DNA of 26,734 nucleotides from positions 1 through 26,734 of the IMG/VR virus record IMGVR_UViG_3300037882_000341; one strand, given 5' to 3'. Positions 6,929 to 15,260 of the stretch are shown one piece after another. The notes beneath the pieces are model-generated. The model ran no database searches and was not told the DNA's origin. It saw nothing but the letters and a program-made list of their open reading frames with translations. This DNA comes from a virus. Numbering within the stretch: the first letter of the stretch is position 1; the number at the start of each line of letters is the position of its first letter. A program made the translations under genes and the position numbers.

Positions 6929-7933
6929 TCAGCCCCCAAAGCGCCCGTAAGTCTGCGGGTTCCACTGGGCAGCGGTCGGGTTGAAGCTCGACCCGATCAG
7001 CCCTTGCTGCTGCCCGCGGCGGAATTGATTCGCGCCCGATGCGTTGGCCTGGAAGCCTGACAACAGGCCCCCAGCGTTGCTGTTCACCAGATCCAACAGG
7101 CCGGCCATGTTGTTGTAGCCAGCCTTTTGCGACCCGCTGAACGGCTGCGCCTGATACTGCTGCGACAGTTGCTGGCCCTGGCCGATCTGCTGCTTGAGGA
7201 AGTCTTGCGCCGGCGCCCACGGGTCGCGGTTTGTGCTCTGGGTCTTGTCGCCGCCGTCCATGGCACCCGCAACGCCACCCAACAGCGCAGCCACACCGCC
7301 GCCACCGCCCAGCGCGTCAACGCCTGTTTTCAGGCCGCTGGTAATCTGCTGCACGGTCAGGCCGCCGCCAGAACCTGCACCGGCCCCCGCGCCCGCACCA
7401 GCACCAGCACCATAAGCCGCCGTCTCAGCGCCAGTCATGCCCGCGCCGTAGCCTTCAGCCCCAAACAATGCGGCTTTGTCAGCAGACGACAGGCCAGCAG
7501 ATGCCGCCCCGCCGCCCCCAGCTTCTGCGCCACCAGCGGTCAGGGCTTGGGTCCAGTCCATGCCGTTCAGGGCCTGGGTGCCGTAGTAGCCGCCCACCGC
7601 CGAAGCAATGAACTTGGCAAGGCTCAGTGCTTCGCTGTCGCCGCTGCTTGGGCCGATGTAGTTGCCCTGCGCGTCAAACACGTTCGCCGTGTCCTGACCC
7701 CAGGTTTCGTGCCCAGTCTGCTGATACAGGCGGGTGATTGGGTCGCCGTAGATTTCAGAGCTAGACTCGCCGCCGCCACCAGTCCGCCCGATCACGTCGC
7801 GCCGCGTGTCAACGGTCCAGTCGGACAAAGGGCCCGCGCCGCTGAACTGCTGCCCGCCGTTGTTCGCCGTGCCGGCCCCTTGGGCCATCGCCAAGATCTG
7901 CGCCAGCAAGTCGGGGTTGATGCTTTTTGCCAT
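6929..7933 (-). CDS. Gly/Ala-rich internal virion protein (putative)
   Basis: This 334-aa protein starts MAKSINPDLLAQILAMAQGAG. It has disordered Gly/Ser stretches, an alternating Gly-Ala run (GAGAGAGAGAGSGGG around residues 175-190) and a C-terminal Gln-rich helical region (FLKQQIGQGQQLSQQYQAQP) ending NPQTYGRFGG. The C-terminal part resembles the preceding gene's product in composition, so both may belong to one structure. It is probably an internal or ejection protein based on place and composition. It ends with TGATATG into the next gene. Confidence 0.6.
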   Translation of the reverse strand: MAKSINPDLLAQILAMAQGAGTANNGGQQFSGAGPLSDWTVDTRRDVIGRTGGGGESSSEIYGDPITRLYQQTGHETWGQDTANVFDAQGNYIGPSSGDSEALSLAKFIASAVGGYYGTQALNGMDWTQALTAGGAEAGGGGAASAGLSSADKAALFGAEGYGAGMTGAETAAYGAGAGAGAGAGAGSGGGLTVQQITSGLKTGVDALGGGGGVAALLGGVAGAMDGGDKTQSTNRDPWAPAQDFLKQQIGQGQQLSQQYQAQPFSGSQKAGYNNMAGLLDLVNSNAGGLLSGFQANASGANQFRRGQQQGLIGSSFNPTAAQWNPQTYGRFGG

Positions 7934-7934
7934 G

Positions 7935-8831
7935 TCAGCCGCCTTTGTTCCAGTTCTGGTACAGGTTGTATCCCGTCATCGCGCCGCCCAAGCCCGACAA
8001 CCACGGGTTGCCCTGCATCTGCTGCGAGTTTGTGCCGCCCATTCCACCCAACTGGCCCGCGCTGTTGCTGAACTGCTGCCAGTAGTTCATGGGCGTGTTC
8101 TGCACATTCGTGGCGTTTTGGATGCCCTGCTGGTTCCAGCCCATCATTTTGTCGATCAGACCAATCTGATTCTGCTGGCCCTGGTTCATCCAGTTCTGGT
8201 TGGCGTTATACACGCTCAAGTCCAGCGCATCAGACTGCAAGCCGTAGTTCCTGTCGGTGTTGAATTGCCCGCTGTACAGGTTGCCCAAAGCCCCGGCCAG
8301 CGCGTCGTTCGTGTCGCCGACTGCGATGCCTTCAGCGATACCCTGCCGGGTGCTGCCGAGCGTGCCGTTCGCAACTTGACCGCGCCGCAGACTCGGCAAG
8401 ACATTGCGCTGCAAGTTGTTGTTGACCTGCTGCGTCATCCGGTCGGCGACTTGCTGTGTATAGGGATTCTGCTGGCCAGGACCGCCACTTGGCCTGCCGC
8501 TTGCCATCGGCTGCATGGGGCTGTTCGTCGGGTTCGGGCTGTAAGGGTTCGGGCCTTGCGCGCCAGGCATGCCGGTCTGCTGCGTGGGCTGCGAGCGAGC
8601 CTGCGGCGGCGGGCTCATGTACGCATTGGGGGGCCGCTGCGGCTGGCCTGGCATTGACAAGCCCTGTTCCTGAATCCACTTCTGAGACGTGCCGGCGTCG
8701 TAACCCATGGCCTTGTCAACCTGATCGGCTCCGACCCCGTATTGCTGGGCGTAGCTGTACATGGCATATGGGTTGTTGCCGATGCCTTTATCGGTGATGA
8801 ACTGCTTGATTTGGTCGTCTGTGTATGCCAT
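7935..8831 (-). CDS. Gln/Asn/Pro-rich internal virion or ejection protein (putative)
   Basis: This 298-aa protein has GAGG eight bases before the ATG. The first 60 residues form a small helical domain (MAYTDDQIKQFITDKGIGNN, then DQVDKAMGYDAGTSQKWIQE). Residues 60-120 are Pro/Gln/Gly-rich and disordered, and the rest is Gln/Asn-rich and helical (QVADRMTQQVNNNLQRNVLP, GTLGSTRQGIAEGIAVGDTN). This style is common in phage proteins carried in the head and injected with DNA. No membrane segment or lytic motif is visible. Separated by one base from the next gene (TGA-C-ATG). Confidence 0.6.
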   Translation of the reverse strand: MAYTDDQIKQFITDKGIGNNPYAMYSYAQQYGVGADQVDKAMGYDAGTSQKWIQEQGLSMPGQPQRPPNAYMSPPPQARSQPTQQTGMPGAQGPNPYSPNPTNSPMQPMASGRPSGGPGQQNPYTQQVADRMTQQVNNNLQRNVLPSLRRGQVANGTLGSTRQGIAEGIAVGDTNDALAGALGNLYSGQFNTDRNYGLQSDALDLSVYNANQNWMNQGQQNQIGLIDKMMGWNQQGIQNATNVQNTPMNYWQQFSNSAGQLGGMGGTNSQQMQGNPWLSGLGGAMTGYNLYQNWNKGG

Positions 8832-8848
8832 GTGTCGTCCTCAGTCTG

Positions 8849-9466
8849 CTAGGCCGCAAGAATTTCAACGGCTATATATGACCCATATCCGCTGCCCCCA
8901 GACCAGGTTGTCGTCTGGCTTGACCACGACGCCACGCCATCTGCCGTATCCCATGATCGGCAGTCGCCACCGCCAAGCGTGTCGTCTATCTCACCGCGGA
9001 ATGTAAGCCCCGTAGGTGTTGATTGAGCGTAGGGCTGGTTCAGTGTGCCAAACGCAGCAACTACAGACGTTCCGTTTGTCTCAGTAAGCGTCAGCGCAGG
9101 GATTGTGCCCGGCGGACCTAATGCCTCTGTGTTTGTCGCACTCGACCCGATACCGCTTGCGCCAGAGTAAACATGGATCATTAACTGGAATGCATTTACG
9201 CTGGTGACGCTATTGATAGTTCCTGCCGAATCTATCACCCACGAAACTCGCCATCCATTACCAAACAGCCGCGCTTCACTTGAGATAGAAGTAAATCCAC
9301 TGGGCGTCGATGGCACCGTAGCTCCAGCGGACCTAGAAAACACCAGAAGCAGCGCACCAGCCCCGTGGGCAGGAACACTCAGAGTGTCGGCGTTGACCAA
9401 AGTCGTATAGGCATAACCCTCACCTACGATGCCGGCCGATGCCCCTGGATATTCCAGATAGATCAC
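8849..9466 (-). CDS. Putative receptor-binding/tail-spike tip protein
   Basis: This 205-aa beta-rich protein begins MIYLEYPGASAGIVGEGYAY and includes SVPAHGAGALLLVFSRSAGA, RVSWVIDSAGTINSVTSV and SVVAAFGTLNQPYAQSTP, with a Trp- and Gly-rich end (WSGGSGYGSYIAVEILAA). This is a style of concanavalin-like or galactose-binding-like beta sandwich seen in phage tip proteins. It follows a fibre-like gene with ATGA overlap. Base composition is lower in GC than neighbours in its middle (two lines near 9181-9300 count to 45-47%), suggesting exchange of a host-range domain. The fold call is tentative. Confidence 0.6.
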   Translation of the reverse strand: MIYLEYPGASAGIVGEGYAYTTLVNADTLSVPAHGAGALLLVFSRSAGATVPSTPSGFTSISSEARLFGNGWRVSWVIDSAGTINSVTSVNAFQLMIHVYSGASGIGSSATNTEALGPPGTIPALTLTETNGTSVVAAFGTLNQPYAQSTPTGLTFRGEIDDTLGGGDCRSWDTADGVASWSSQTTTWSGGSGYGSYIAVEILAA

Positions 9467-10077
9467 GTCGGCGCCCTCGTCCAGAGAAATGTAATCTTCA
9501 CGCCAGTGCCGGCCACGGTCGACCCCACCTGATCGAAGTCGATAGTGATTTCGTCGTCGATTGCCAGGGATGAAACACTGATGACCACTGGCGTTGCTGC
9601 GGTGTAGCTGGTCTTTTCGGTGGCATCAATCGACAGCTTGGTGGACAACATCGTTGCGCCGTTTTTGTTGATGTCGAAAACTGCCGTTGAACCAGTAGGC
9701 GCGGTGTTCATGGCGGCCCGCACTGCAACCAAGGTTGCCGCGTAGGGCATGCGAAACGTGCGCTTGGCCGTGCCAATGGTGATGTTTGATGTCTCATCAC
9801 TGCACGGGATGATGGCCGACTCCAGCACGTCGACAGATGCCCCGAACATTGGCACAAACTGCCCGTTGAAGTACAGGTATGGGCCGGGCCCATACCCCGG
9901 GTCCCAGTTCGTGCCGTCGGCCACGTAGAACTGCCCGTCCCGCGGCTTCTCTGGCGATGTCGCCAGGATGTCGTAAGCCGACAACTGGCGAGGAACTTCG
10001 AAGGCCTGGCTGATGGACTGCAGTTCCCGCACCAGCCAGGGGTCCGCCTCTTTCGGAAGTGACGCCGGGAAGTACAT
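9463..10077 (-). CDS. Tail-fibre-like or nozzle-associated structural protein
   Basis: This is 204 aa from the ATG at 10077, overlapping the nozzle stop (TAATG). The start YFPASLPKEADPWLVRELQS, then SISQAFEVPR, is a helical attachment segment like those at the N-terminus of fibre proteins that bind the tail hub. The DGQFYVADGTNWDPGYGPGP segment and the beta-rich tail (FDINKNGATMLSTKLSID, VVISVSSLAIDDEITIDFDQ) form a jelly-roll-like C-terminal domain. It could be the short tail fibre or its adaptor. It overlaps the following gene (ATGA). Confidence 0.65.
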   Translation of the reverse strand: MYFPASLPKEADPWLVRELQSISQAFEVPRQLSAYDILATSPEKPRDGQFYVADGTNWDPGYGPGPYLYFNGQFVPMFGASVDVLESAIIPCSDETSNITIGTAKRTFRMPYAATLVAVRAAMNTAPTGSTAVFDINKNGATMLSTKLSIDATEKTSYTAATPVVISVSSLAIDDEITIDFDQVGSTVAGTGVKITFLWTRAPT

Positions 10078-11618
10078 TAGAAGTCCCCCATGGGAACAAC
10101 GTCCCAGCCCATGGACTTGATGCGCCAAGCCCCTGCGCCTGCGCTTGAGATGCGGACCCCCAGCGCCCGGCCGTTGGCAAAGAAGTCAGCCTTGCGGGTT
10201 GTGCCCACGGTGTAGGAGACTGCCGCTCCGAAGTCGTGCGGGTCTTCCACGTCGTCAGCCGTGGCTGGTTCAAAGCTCAACACAGTCCCAGGCGCAGCAT
10301 CAACCCGCGGCGTGATGCCTTTGCAGAGTTTGATGATTTCAGCGTCGCCAAAGGTCAATCCAGTGCGCGTGACACTTGCTGCAATCTGCGCGCCGTCAGC
10401 GGTGTCGCCTTCGTCCATGACGTAAATCTTCGTGTTGCCGCTGGACATGAGAAGCCGGTCTTCAACGTCGAAAGAGTCCCACGGCTCATCGTCAGACTCC
10501 CACGTCGCCTCGTCGCCCTCCCAGGTTAGATCGGTCGACGGCAACAGGCCCATGCTTCCAGCTGTGGTGTTGGGCAGCGCAACAATGGACCATGTGTCCT
10601 GCTCGTAATTCCAGACGAGCGCGCGGTTGCAGTAGCTCGCCCCGGTTGTCGGGATGCAGACCCAGACCTCGGCCTTTGTGGTGTTCGCAACCACAAACGA
10701 CATGCCATAGTTGTTTGGGTCGATGTTCGTCCGCAGCCACGTCCTCAATCGGCCGGTGATGATCGATTGCGGTTCGTTGGCGTAGTGGATGATCACGTCA
10801 GGCCCGTTCGTCAGCACAACGTGACCACGGGGGATGATCCCTATGCAGTTCTGCGTCAACGCCCCGTAGTTTCCAGGCAGCCGGAAGAAGCGAAAGATGT
10901 CGCTGTTCTGCACATACTGCATGCCGTACATGGAGCGCTGTTTGTAGACCACAAACACGTTTCCCAGCGGCAGACCGTCCACCACGTCATCATCGGTCTC
11001 TGCAATGCTGTACTCGCCAGCATCGCGGGTTGCGTCTGCGGTGTCCCATGAATCGGGCACAGACCCAGGGTCTGCCACGTCCGACCACTTGACCATCGAT
11101 CCGAAATTGGTCGACCCCTTGGTGACGTTCAAGGCAATCACGTAGTTCAGATACGTGCGAATGGACTGGCAGCGGTGCGTCGATGTCCAGCCCGGTATGT
11201 TGGCCGTGTTTCCAGACCCGCCCCAATAGCGGGGCACGTCGGCTTGGTTGTTGACGATCAGCACGCCATGAAGCACCGCCGATGTGACCTTGTTTGCCTG
11301 GGTCGCAGTGAGTGCGGTAGATCCCGTGATGTCTGTCTGCGCCGTGCCGGTGTCGCTGTAAATGGCCGAATTGCTGGTGTAGACCCAGTAGTTGACGCCC
11401 CCGACTTGCAGGTTTGCAATGTGCGTCGTGACCGCTGGCGGGGTGCTCAGAGTGGTTAGATAGCCCTCAGTCTTGCGCAGGTAGCCGTCACGAAACCGAA
11501 CATTCAGGCCGATGGTCCACTGCGGTTCGCTGGCCTCGTGCGATACCTCGTCGGCCACGATCCCGCCGCCCGCAGGCTGCTCGATGATCCCCTTGCGCGA
11601 ACGGCCCTGGATTGCCAT
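10077..11618 (-). CDS. Tail nozzle / tail-hub structural protein (putative)
   Basis: This is 513 aa from the ATG that overlaps the preceding stop (TAATG); a longer frame to 11633 is rejected. It is a large, mostly beta protein without repeats of composition. Trp- and Tyr-containing strands recur at regular spacing (VNYWVYTSN, VPRYWGG, PGWTSTH, RALVWNYEQDTWSIVALP), resembling beta-propeller nozzle proteins of short-tailed phages. The N-terminus (GLNVRFRDGYLRKTEGYLTTL) is the loop-and-strand start typical of such proteins. It probably forms the ring below the adaptor. Followed by TAATG overlap. The propeller reading needs a structure prediction. Confidence 0.7.
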   Translation of the reverse strand: MAIQGRSRKGIIEQPAGGGIVADEVSHEASEPQWTIGLNVRFRDGYLRKTEGYLTTLSTPPAVTTHIANLQVGGVNYWVYTSNSAIYSDTGTAQTDITGSTALTATQANKVTSAVLHGVLIVNNQADVPRYWGGSGNTANIPGWTSTHRCQSIRTYLNYVIALNVTKGSTNFGSMVKWSDVADPGSVPDSWDTADATRDAGEYSIAETDDDVVDGLPLGNVFVVYKQRSMYGMQYVQNSDIFRFFRLPGNYGALTQNCIGIIPRGHVVLTNGPDVIIHYANEPQSIITGRLRTWLRTNIDPNNYGMSFVVANTTKAEVWVCIPTTGASYCNRALVWNYEQDTWSIVALPNTTAGSMGLLPSTDLTWEGDEATWESDDEPWDSFDVEDRLLMSSGNTKIYVMDEGDTADGAQIAASVTRTGLTFGDAEIIKLCKGITPRVDAAPGTVLSFEPATADDVEDPHDFGAAVSYTVGTTRKADFFANGRALGVRISSAGAGAWRIKSMGWDVVPMGDF

Positions 11619-12037
11619 TACTCTTCCAGCCACCCGCGGGTGCTGTCAATGTAGCGCCAGCTTGTCAACGTGCCCGCCACGTAGCCAGAAAGCGTCTTGT
11701 CAGATGCCGCGGTCTGGATAGGCGAACCGTTGCGGGCGAGCACGTTTGTCGTGCCGCCGTTCGTGAAGATGAAGGCGCACAAATCCCCGGCCGTGGGGCT
11801 GGCTGGCAGCGTCATGGTGACGGCGCCAGCATTGGTGCATAGGTTGATTTGCCCAGCAACTGCCGTGCCCGTGGTGCCGCTGTGGGTCGTGACGGCGCCA
11901 TAGAGCACCGTCCTAGACAGCGCCACAAGGCACGTTTTGATCATGCGCAGATGGTCGTCACCCTCTTTGCGCTTGTCGCTTGTCGTCGGGTTTGTTGCCA
12001 CCAATGCGGCAATCGTGGTCGCGGTTTCAAGTGCCAT
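11618..12037 (-). CDS. Short tail-fibre-like protein
   Basis: This is 139 aa. It starts MALETATTIAALVATNPTTS, then DKRKEGDDHLRMIKTCLVAL, the N-terminal pattern of many podoviral fibre proteins (LETATYI-x-LVATNPT, GDDHLRLIK). The remainder is a beta-rich Gly/Thr region (TNAGAVTMTLPASPTAGDLC, FTNGGTTNVLA) ending WRYIDSTRGWLEE. Compared with a full fibre it is short, so it may be an adaptor or attachment protein for a longer fibre, or a minimal fibre. It ends at TAATG, overlapping the nozzle gene. Confidence 0.7.
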   Translation of the reverse strand: MALETATTIAALVATNPTTSDKRKEGDDHLRMIKTCLVALSRTVLYGAVTTHSGTTGTAVAGQINLCTNAGAVTMTLPASPTAGDLCAFIFTNGGTTNVLARNGSPIQTAASDKTLSGYVAGTLTSWRYIDSTRGWLEE

Positions 12038-12612
12038 CAGATCACCCGGATGTCAGGACGGACGACAGGCATTCGATACGCCAGCCGTTCGAGGTTTTCA
12101 AGGTTCGCCACTTCGGCCCGGTATCGCTGATTCCAGGTCTGCGGATCATCGCGGGTCCAGACCGCGGCCTCTGCAACACCGGAAAACAGGTAGATGCCCG
12201 GGTAATTGGTCAGCAACCAGTTCGTGTCGCCATCGGCGCTGAAGGCCGCGAAGGCTTGGTAGTAGCTGATCGAGTAGTCGCCAGTCTTGCCAAACTCGAA
12301 GTTGTCGCCCCGTAGCGTGTAGTACAGGTGCGTTTGCGATGTCAGCAGGTCAAACTGCTGTGGCGATAGATACTGGATGACCTGATCCGCCACGGAAACA
12401 GAGATTGCCTCCAGAAACCGCGTAGGCGTTGCCAGCGTTGCGCCGGACAGGGTGCCCGTAACGGTCTGCACCATGGCGCGGCACCGAACGTCGGCGCGGA
12501 TGCGGGCCTCGGCCAATGCCACGAAGTCGCCGACAACCGAAGAAAGTGCCGAGCCGCGCTGCGACCAAGATTGGATCGCGGTCTTCAGCTCGGCAAAAGT
12601 GGAGATCGCCAT
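12037..12612 (-). CDS. Head-to-tail adaptor protein (SU10/P22-type)
   Basis: This 191-aa protein has AGGGG seven bases before the ATG. It starts with a helical segment, FAELKTAIQSWSQRGS, followed by VGDFVALAEARIRADVRCRA, the signature start of phage adaptor proteins that sit under the portal. A beta segment (TRFLEAISVSVADQVIQYLSP, trimmed) and a long C-terminal helix (RYRAEVANLENLERLAYR) follow. It would form the ring joining portal to nozzle. It overlaps the next gene (TGATG). Confidence 0.8.
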   Translation of the reverse strand: MAISTFAELKTAIQSWSQRGSALSSVVGDFVALAEARIRADVRCRAMVQTVTGTLSGATLATPTRFLEAISVSVADQVIQYLSPQQFDLLTSQTHLYYTLRGDNFEFGKTGDYSISYYQAFAAFSADGDTNWLLTNYPGIYLFSGVAEAAVWTRDDPQTWNQRYRAEVANLENLERLAYRMPVVRPDIRVI

Positions 12613-12626
12613 TCAAGCCCCTGGCA

Positions 12627-12671
12627 GGGCCTTCCGGCCCCGCATTACGCGAAGCCGGCCCCGAGCGGGGT
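12627..12671 (-). other. Structured intergenic region before the adaptor gene
   Basis: The 82-base gap between the glycosyltransferase stop and the adaptor start (12613-12694) has two perfect short stem-loops, CCCC-GCTC-GGGG at 12660-12671 and GGGCC-GGAA-GGCCC at 12627-12640, and a repeated CCGGCCCCG word at 12635-12643 and 12655-12663. Neither hairpin has a T-run, so it is not a classic terminator; RNA processing or attenuation is possible. AGGGG just before the adaptor ATG is its ribosome site. Confidence 0.45.
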
Positions 12672-12694
12672 AGTCGGCGCACGCATTATGCCAT

Positions 12695-13381
12695 CTAGTC
12701 GGTTACGTGATTGACCTGCTTCAACTGCAGGAAGAACTCGTTTGCATGGGCGGCCTGTGCGTAGCGCTCGAATGCCGGGGTGCCGGCCGTCCAGTGCAGC
12801 AGCTTTGCTTGATCGTTGGGGCCGTACTCATCGGCCAGCCAGTTCCACGCAACAGGCAGCGCACCGACAAACTCGGGCCGCATCCACGAGAAACGGTGCA
12901 GCTCGGGGCCGCTCATCTTCTCGACGTTCTCTGGCGTCATCTGCCGCCAGGCGTAGTGCCCGCAGTTGATCAGCATCACGCTTGACCAGTTCTTCCGCGG
13001 GTAGTCGTGATTGGGCGCCTCCATCTTGGTGCCAACGTACTTGCGCGGGTGCTTGGTCGTGTAGTCGTGCTGCACGACTTGCACGGCTTTGTAGTGGTCC
13101 CGCAGCGCCCACAGTTCGGACACGTCGGCCCGCATCATCATGTCCGAGCCGTCCAAGAACAGCGCCCAGCCCTTGAAGTCCTGCAAGAAGGGGATCAGGA
13201 ACCGGGTGTAAATGAATGCGTTTGTGCCGTCCCTGTGGCCTGCCGCGTAGAACGACTTGAACAAGTCAAGGTGCAGCGGAATGATGCTGACTGGACTTGA
13301 CGCGCGGTTGATCAGCGAAGACGAGAAGACGTGATACCCAGCCTCTTCGCGGGCGTCGAAGCCGGCGTAGACCGGGATCAC
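12695..13381 (-). CDS. GT8-like glycosyltransferase
   Basis: This is 228 aa from the GTG that overlaps the methyltransferase stop (GTGA); the longer frame to 13534 only overlaps that gene. It starts IPVYAGFDAREEAGYHV, the nucleotide-sugar binding strand of GT8-type (glycogenin/galactosyltransferase-like) enzymes. FLDGSDMMMRADVSEL (about 75-90) gives the acidic metal-binding motif in a Dxx-D form, and SSVMLINCGH (about 133-142) and LLHWTAGTP (about 194-202) match later donor and acceptor loops. It transfers a sugar with retention of stereochemistry if the family call holds. Proteins like this occur in many phages beside virion genes. The substrate cannot be told from the sequence. Confidence 0.75.
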   Translation of the reverse strand: MIPVYAGFDAREEAGYHVFSSSLINRASSPVSIIPLHLDLFKSFYAAGHRDGTNAFIYTRFLIPFLQDFKGWALFLDGSDMMMRADVSELWALRDHYKAVQVVQHDYTTKHPRKYVGTKMEAPNHDYPRKNWSSVMLINCGHYAWRQMTPENVEKMSGPELHRFSWMRPEFVGALPVAWNWLADEYGPNDQAKLLHWTAGTPAFERYAQAAHANEFFLQLKQVNHVTD

Positions 13382-13905
13382 TTTGGCGTCACCAGCACGT
13401 TGAACCCGCCTGGCACTCGCTGGAAGGTCTGCAGGCTGAATCGGTCCGTGAACTTGGGCAGCCACCATTCCGGCTCTTCCTGGATCAGGTGCGCATTCCG
13501 GCCGTCTGGCAGCACCTTGGATGCAGGCACGCACGACACCGTGAAGAACCCGACCCGCAGCGTTACCCGCTTCAAGTCATCCAGCACGTTGTCCAGCAAG
13601 TCAGGTTCGATGTGCTCCAGCACGTCGATGCAGGCCACCATTTCGGCGGGCTCAGGCGTGGCGCTGTGCTTTTCAATGGCCGGCTCATAGGGCACGTAGT
13701 CGAACTTGGATTCGCACAGCCTGCGGTCTGCAATGGCGTTGATCAGCGTGAGCTTTGACCCGGCGCCGTAGTCCAGCAGCCGCTTGATGCCGTGCGTATC
13801 GATGAGGCGCGCAACAATCGGCGCGTACTTGGCGGACACCACGCCGTAGCTTCCCTCATCGTGCAAGGCTTTCTGCTGGGCGCGGTAGTGGTCAGTGATC
13901 AGCAC
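13378..13905 (-). CDS. SAM-dependent class I methyltransferase
   Basis: This is about 175 aa from the GTG at 13905, which overlaps the preceding stop; a TTG at 13917 would add four residues. Motif I is RLLDYGAGS (glycine-rich SAM loop), and motif IV is the acidic CIDVLEHIEPD. These are typical of Rossmann-fold methyltransferases related to sugar, small-molecule or nucleic acid enzymes. The C-terminal half contains PEWWLPKFTDRFSLQTFQRV. It is a short single-domain protein without a DNA target-recognition domain. Lying between two glycosyltransferases, it may methylate a sugar. Overlaps the next start as GTGA. Confidence 0.75.
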   Translation of the reverse strand: MLITDHYRAQQKALHDEGSYGVVSAKYAPIVARLIDTHGIKRLLDYGAGSKLTLINAIADRRLCESKFDYVPYEPAIEKHSATPEPAEMVACIDVLEHIEPDLLDNVLDDLKRVTLRVGFFTVSCVPASKVLPDGRNAHLIQEEPEWWLPKFTDRFSLQTFQRVPGGFNVLVTPK

Positions 13906-15260
13906 GATGCAACCCAATCGCGGATGCTTTCAATGGGCCATTGATCCGTCTGCCGGAACAAGCGAACGCTGGCGTACCAAGGGATTTTTGATCCTTGCGT
14001 GCCGTAGCGCCATTGCGAAGTCTTGGGGATGCCCGCCGCGCATGGGATGCCCAGCGCACCGGCTGTATGAACCGCAGTGCTCTGCATGGCCACAACGCCG
14101 TCAAGCGAAGCAACAAGCCCGGCCATGTCGTCGTAGTCCTTTGACAGCGTGGTTGCTTGATACAAACCGATGTCGATATCGGGGTACTTGGCGCGAAACT
14201 CTGCGACCTCTGCGGCAGCGTCCTTGTATTGCAGGCACACCCAATGCGCATCTTTGGCGCGCATGATCTGCGCCAGTTCCTCTTGGCTCCATCTGCGGTG
14301 CATGGATGCCGTTTCCCGGATGCCGCCAGACCACGCAATGCCGATTGCCGGCTTGCCCTTCGACTTCCACAACGCCCGCCACATCAGCACGCGGTCAGGG
14401 TCAGCGGTCAGAAACGGCTTGCCAGGGAACGCTGCCGCGCTGTTCCTGAACAAGCCCCCGCACTGCATCGACGCAATGGAGTAGTCAACGGTCTGGTCGT
14501 CGTCAGCCCAGTTCAGCACCTTTTGGTTGCGGGTGCCGTAGACCTTGGCGCGCGGGAAAGACCGCGCAAACAGGCCTTGCAGCCTGACATCGCAATCAAT
14601 GATGACCTTGCCGGCCACCTCGATAGCATCAGGGATCATGGACGCGGCGCAGATTTCGTCGCCGATGCCCTGCTCGCCAAAGATCACCACAGTGCCGCCC
14701 GGCTCGCCTTTCCACGTCGGTTCGCCGGTGTAGTTCCAGGCGATGCGCGCGGAAGACCCGACAGACGCCTCGTACTGCTTCCACCCTTCGGCCCACTCGC
14801 CAGCGGCCAACAGCGATATGCCCAGGTTGTGCCGGGCTTTCAGGTGTTCGCGGTCAATGTCGAGCGACTTTTCGGCGTACTTGCGCGCCTTGTCGAAGTT
14901 GCCAAGCTGCAGATGCAGCGCCGCAAGGTTGTTCCACAGCATCAGCTTGGCGTCAGTGTCGCCGGCCTTGGTCTGATTCAGCGCCCGGTTGTAAGCCGCC
15001 TCGGCTTCGTCCATCCGCCACAGCGTGTCGCACACCTTACCCAGATTGGCCCAGCCGCCGCTGAATGAAGGATGTTTCGCGGTCAGCGACTTGCAGACGT
15101 GGTACGCGATGGGGGCCTGCCCTTGCTTCTCAAGCATGTAGCCGGCCAGCATCATTGCCATCGGGTCGTCGGGCTTGTCCATCATGTACGGCGTCACGAT
15201 GCGCCAGGCATCGGCGTACTTGCCCTCTTCGGCGTACTCTTTTGCTTTGTGCAGACTCAC
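13899..15260 (-). CDS. TPR-repeat glycosyltransferase (GT9/heptosyltransferase-like)
   Basis: This is about 453 aa from the GTG at 15260, which overlaps the previous stop (TAGTG) and has GGAGG eight bases upstream; the in-frame ATG at 15275 overlaps that ribosome site. Residues about 1-165 hold four to five TPR repeats (for example GGWANLGKVCDTLWRMDEAE and LWNNLAALHLQLGNFDKARK). From about 185 a glycosyltransferase fold starts with VVIFGEQGIGDEI, a GDE-type nucleotide-sugar loop, followed by GIAWSGG and GVVAMQSTAVHTAGALG, the acceptor/donor pattern of GT9-like enzymes. It probably adds a sugar to a protein or surface glycan, using the TPRs to bind the partner. It is the first of three coupled enzyme genes between capsid and adaptor. 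Substrate unknown. Confidence 0.75.
   Translation of the reverse strand: MSLHKAKEYAEEGKYADAWRIVTPYMMDKPDDPMAMMLAGYMLEKQGQAPIAYHVCKSLTAKHPSFSGGWANLGKVCDTLWRMDEAEAAYNRALNQTKAGDTDAKLMLWNNLAALHLQLGNFDKARKYAEKSLDIDREHLKARHNLGISLLAAGEWAEGWKQYEASVGSSARIAWNYTGEPTWKGEPGGTVVIFGEQGIGDEICAASMIPDAIEVAGKVIIDCDVRLQGLFARSFPRAKVYGTRNQKVLNWADDDQTVDYSIASMQCGGLFRNSAAAFPGKPFLTADPDRVLMWRALWKSKGKPAIGIAWSGGIRETASMHRRWSQEELAQIMRAKDAHWVCLQYKDAAAEVAEFRAKYPDIDIGLYQATTLSKDYDDMAGLVASLDGVVAMQSTAVHTAGALGIPCAAGIPKTSQWRYGTQGSKIPWYASVRLFRQTDQWPIESIRDWVASC

Noticed and set aside
12037-12695. Plus-strand frames (for example 12452-12698) as genes in the spacer
   Set aside because: They overlap the adaptor gene in antisense, have Arg/Ala shadow composition and no ribosome site.
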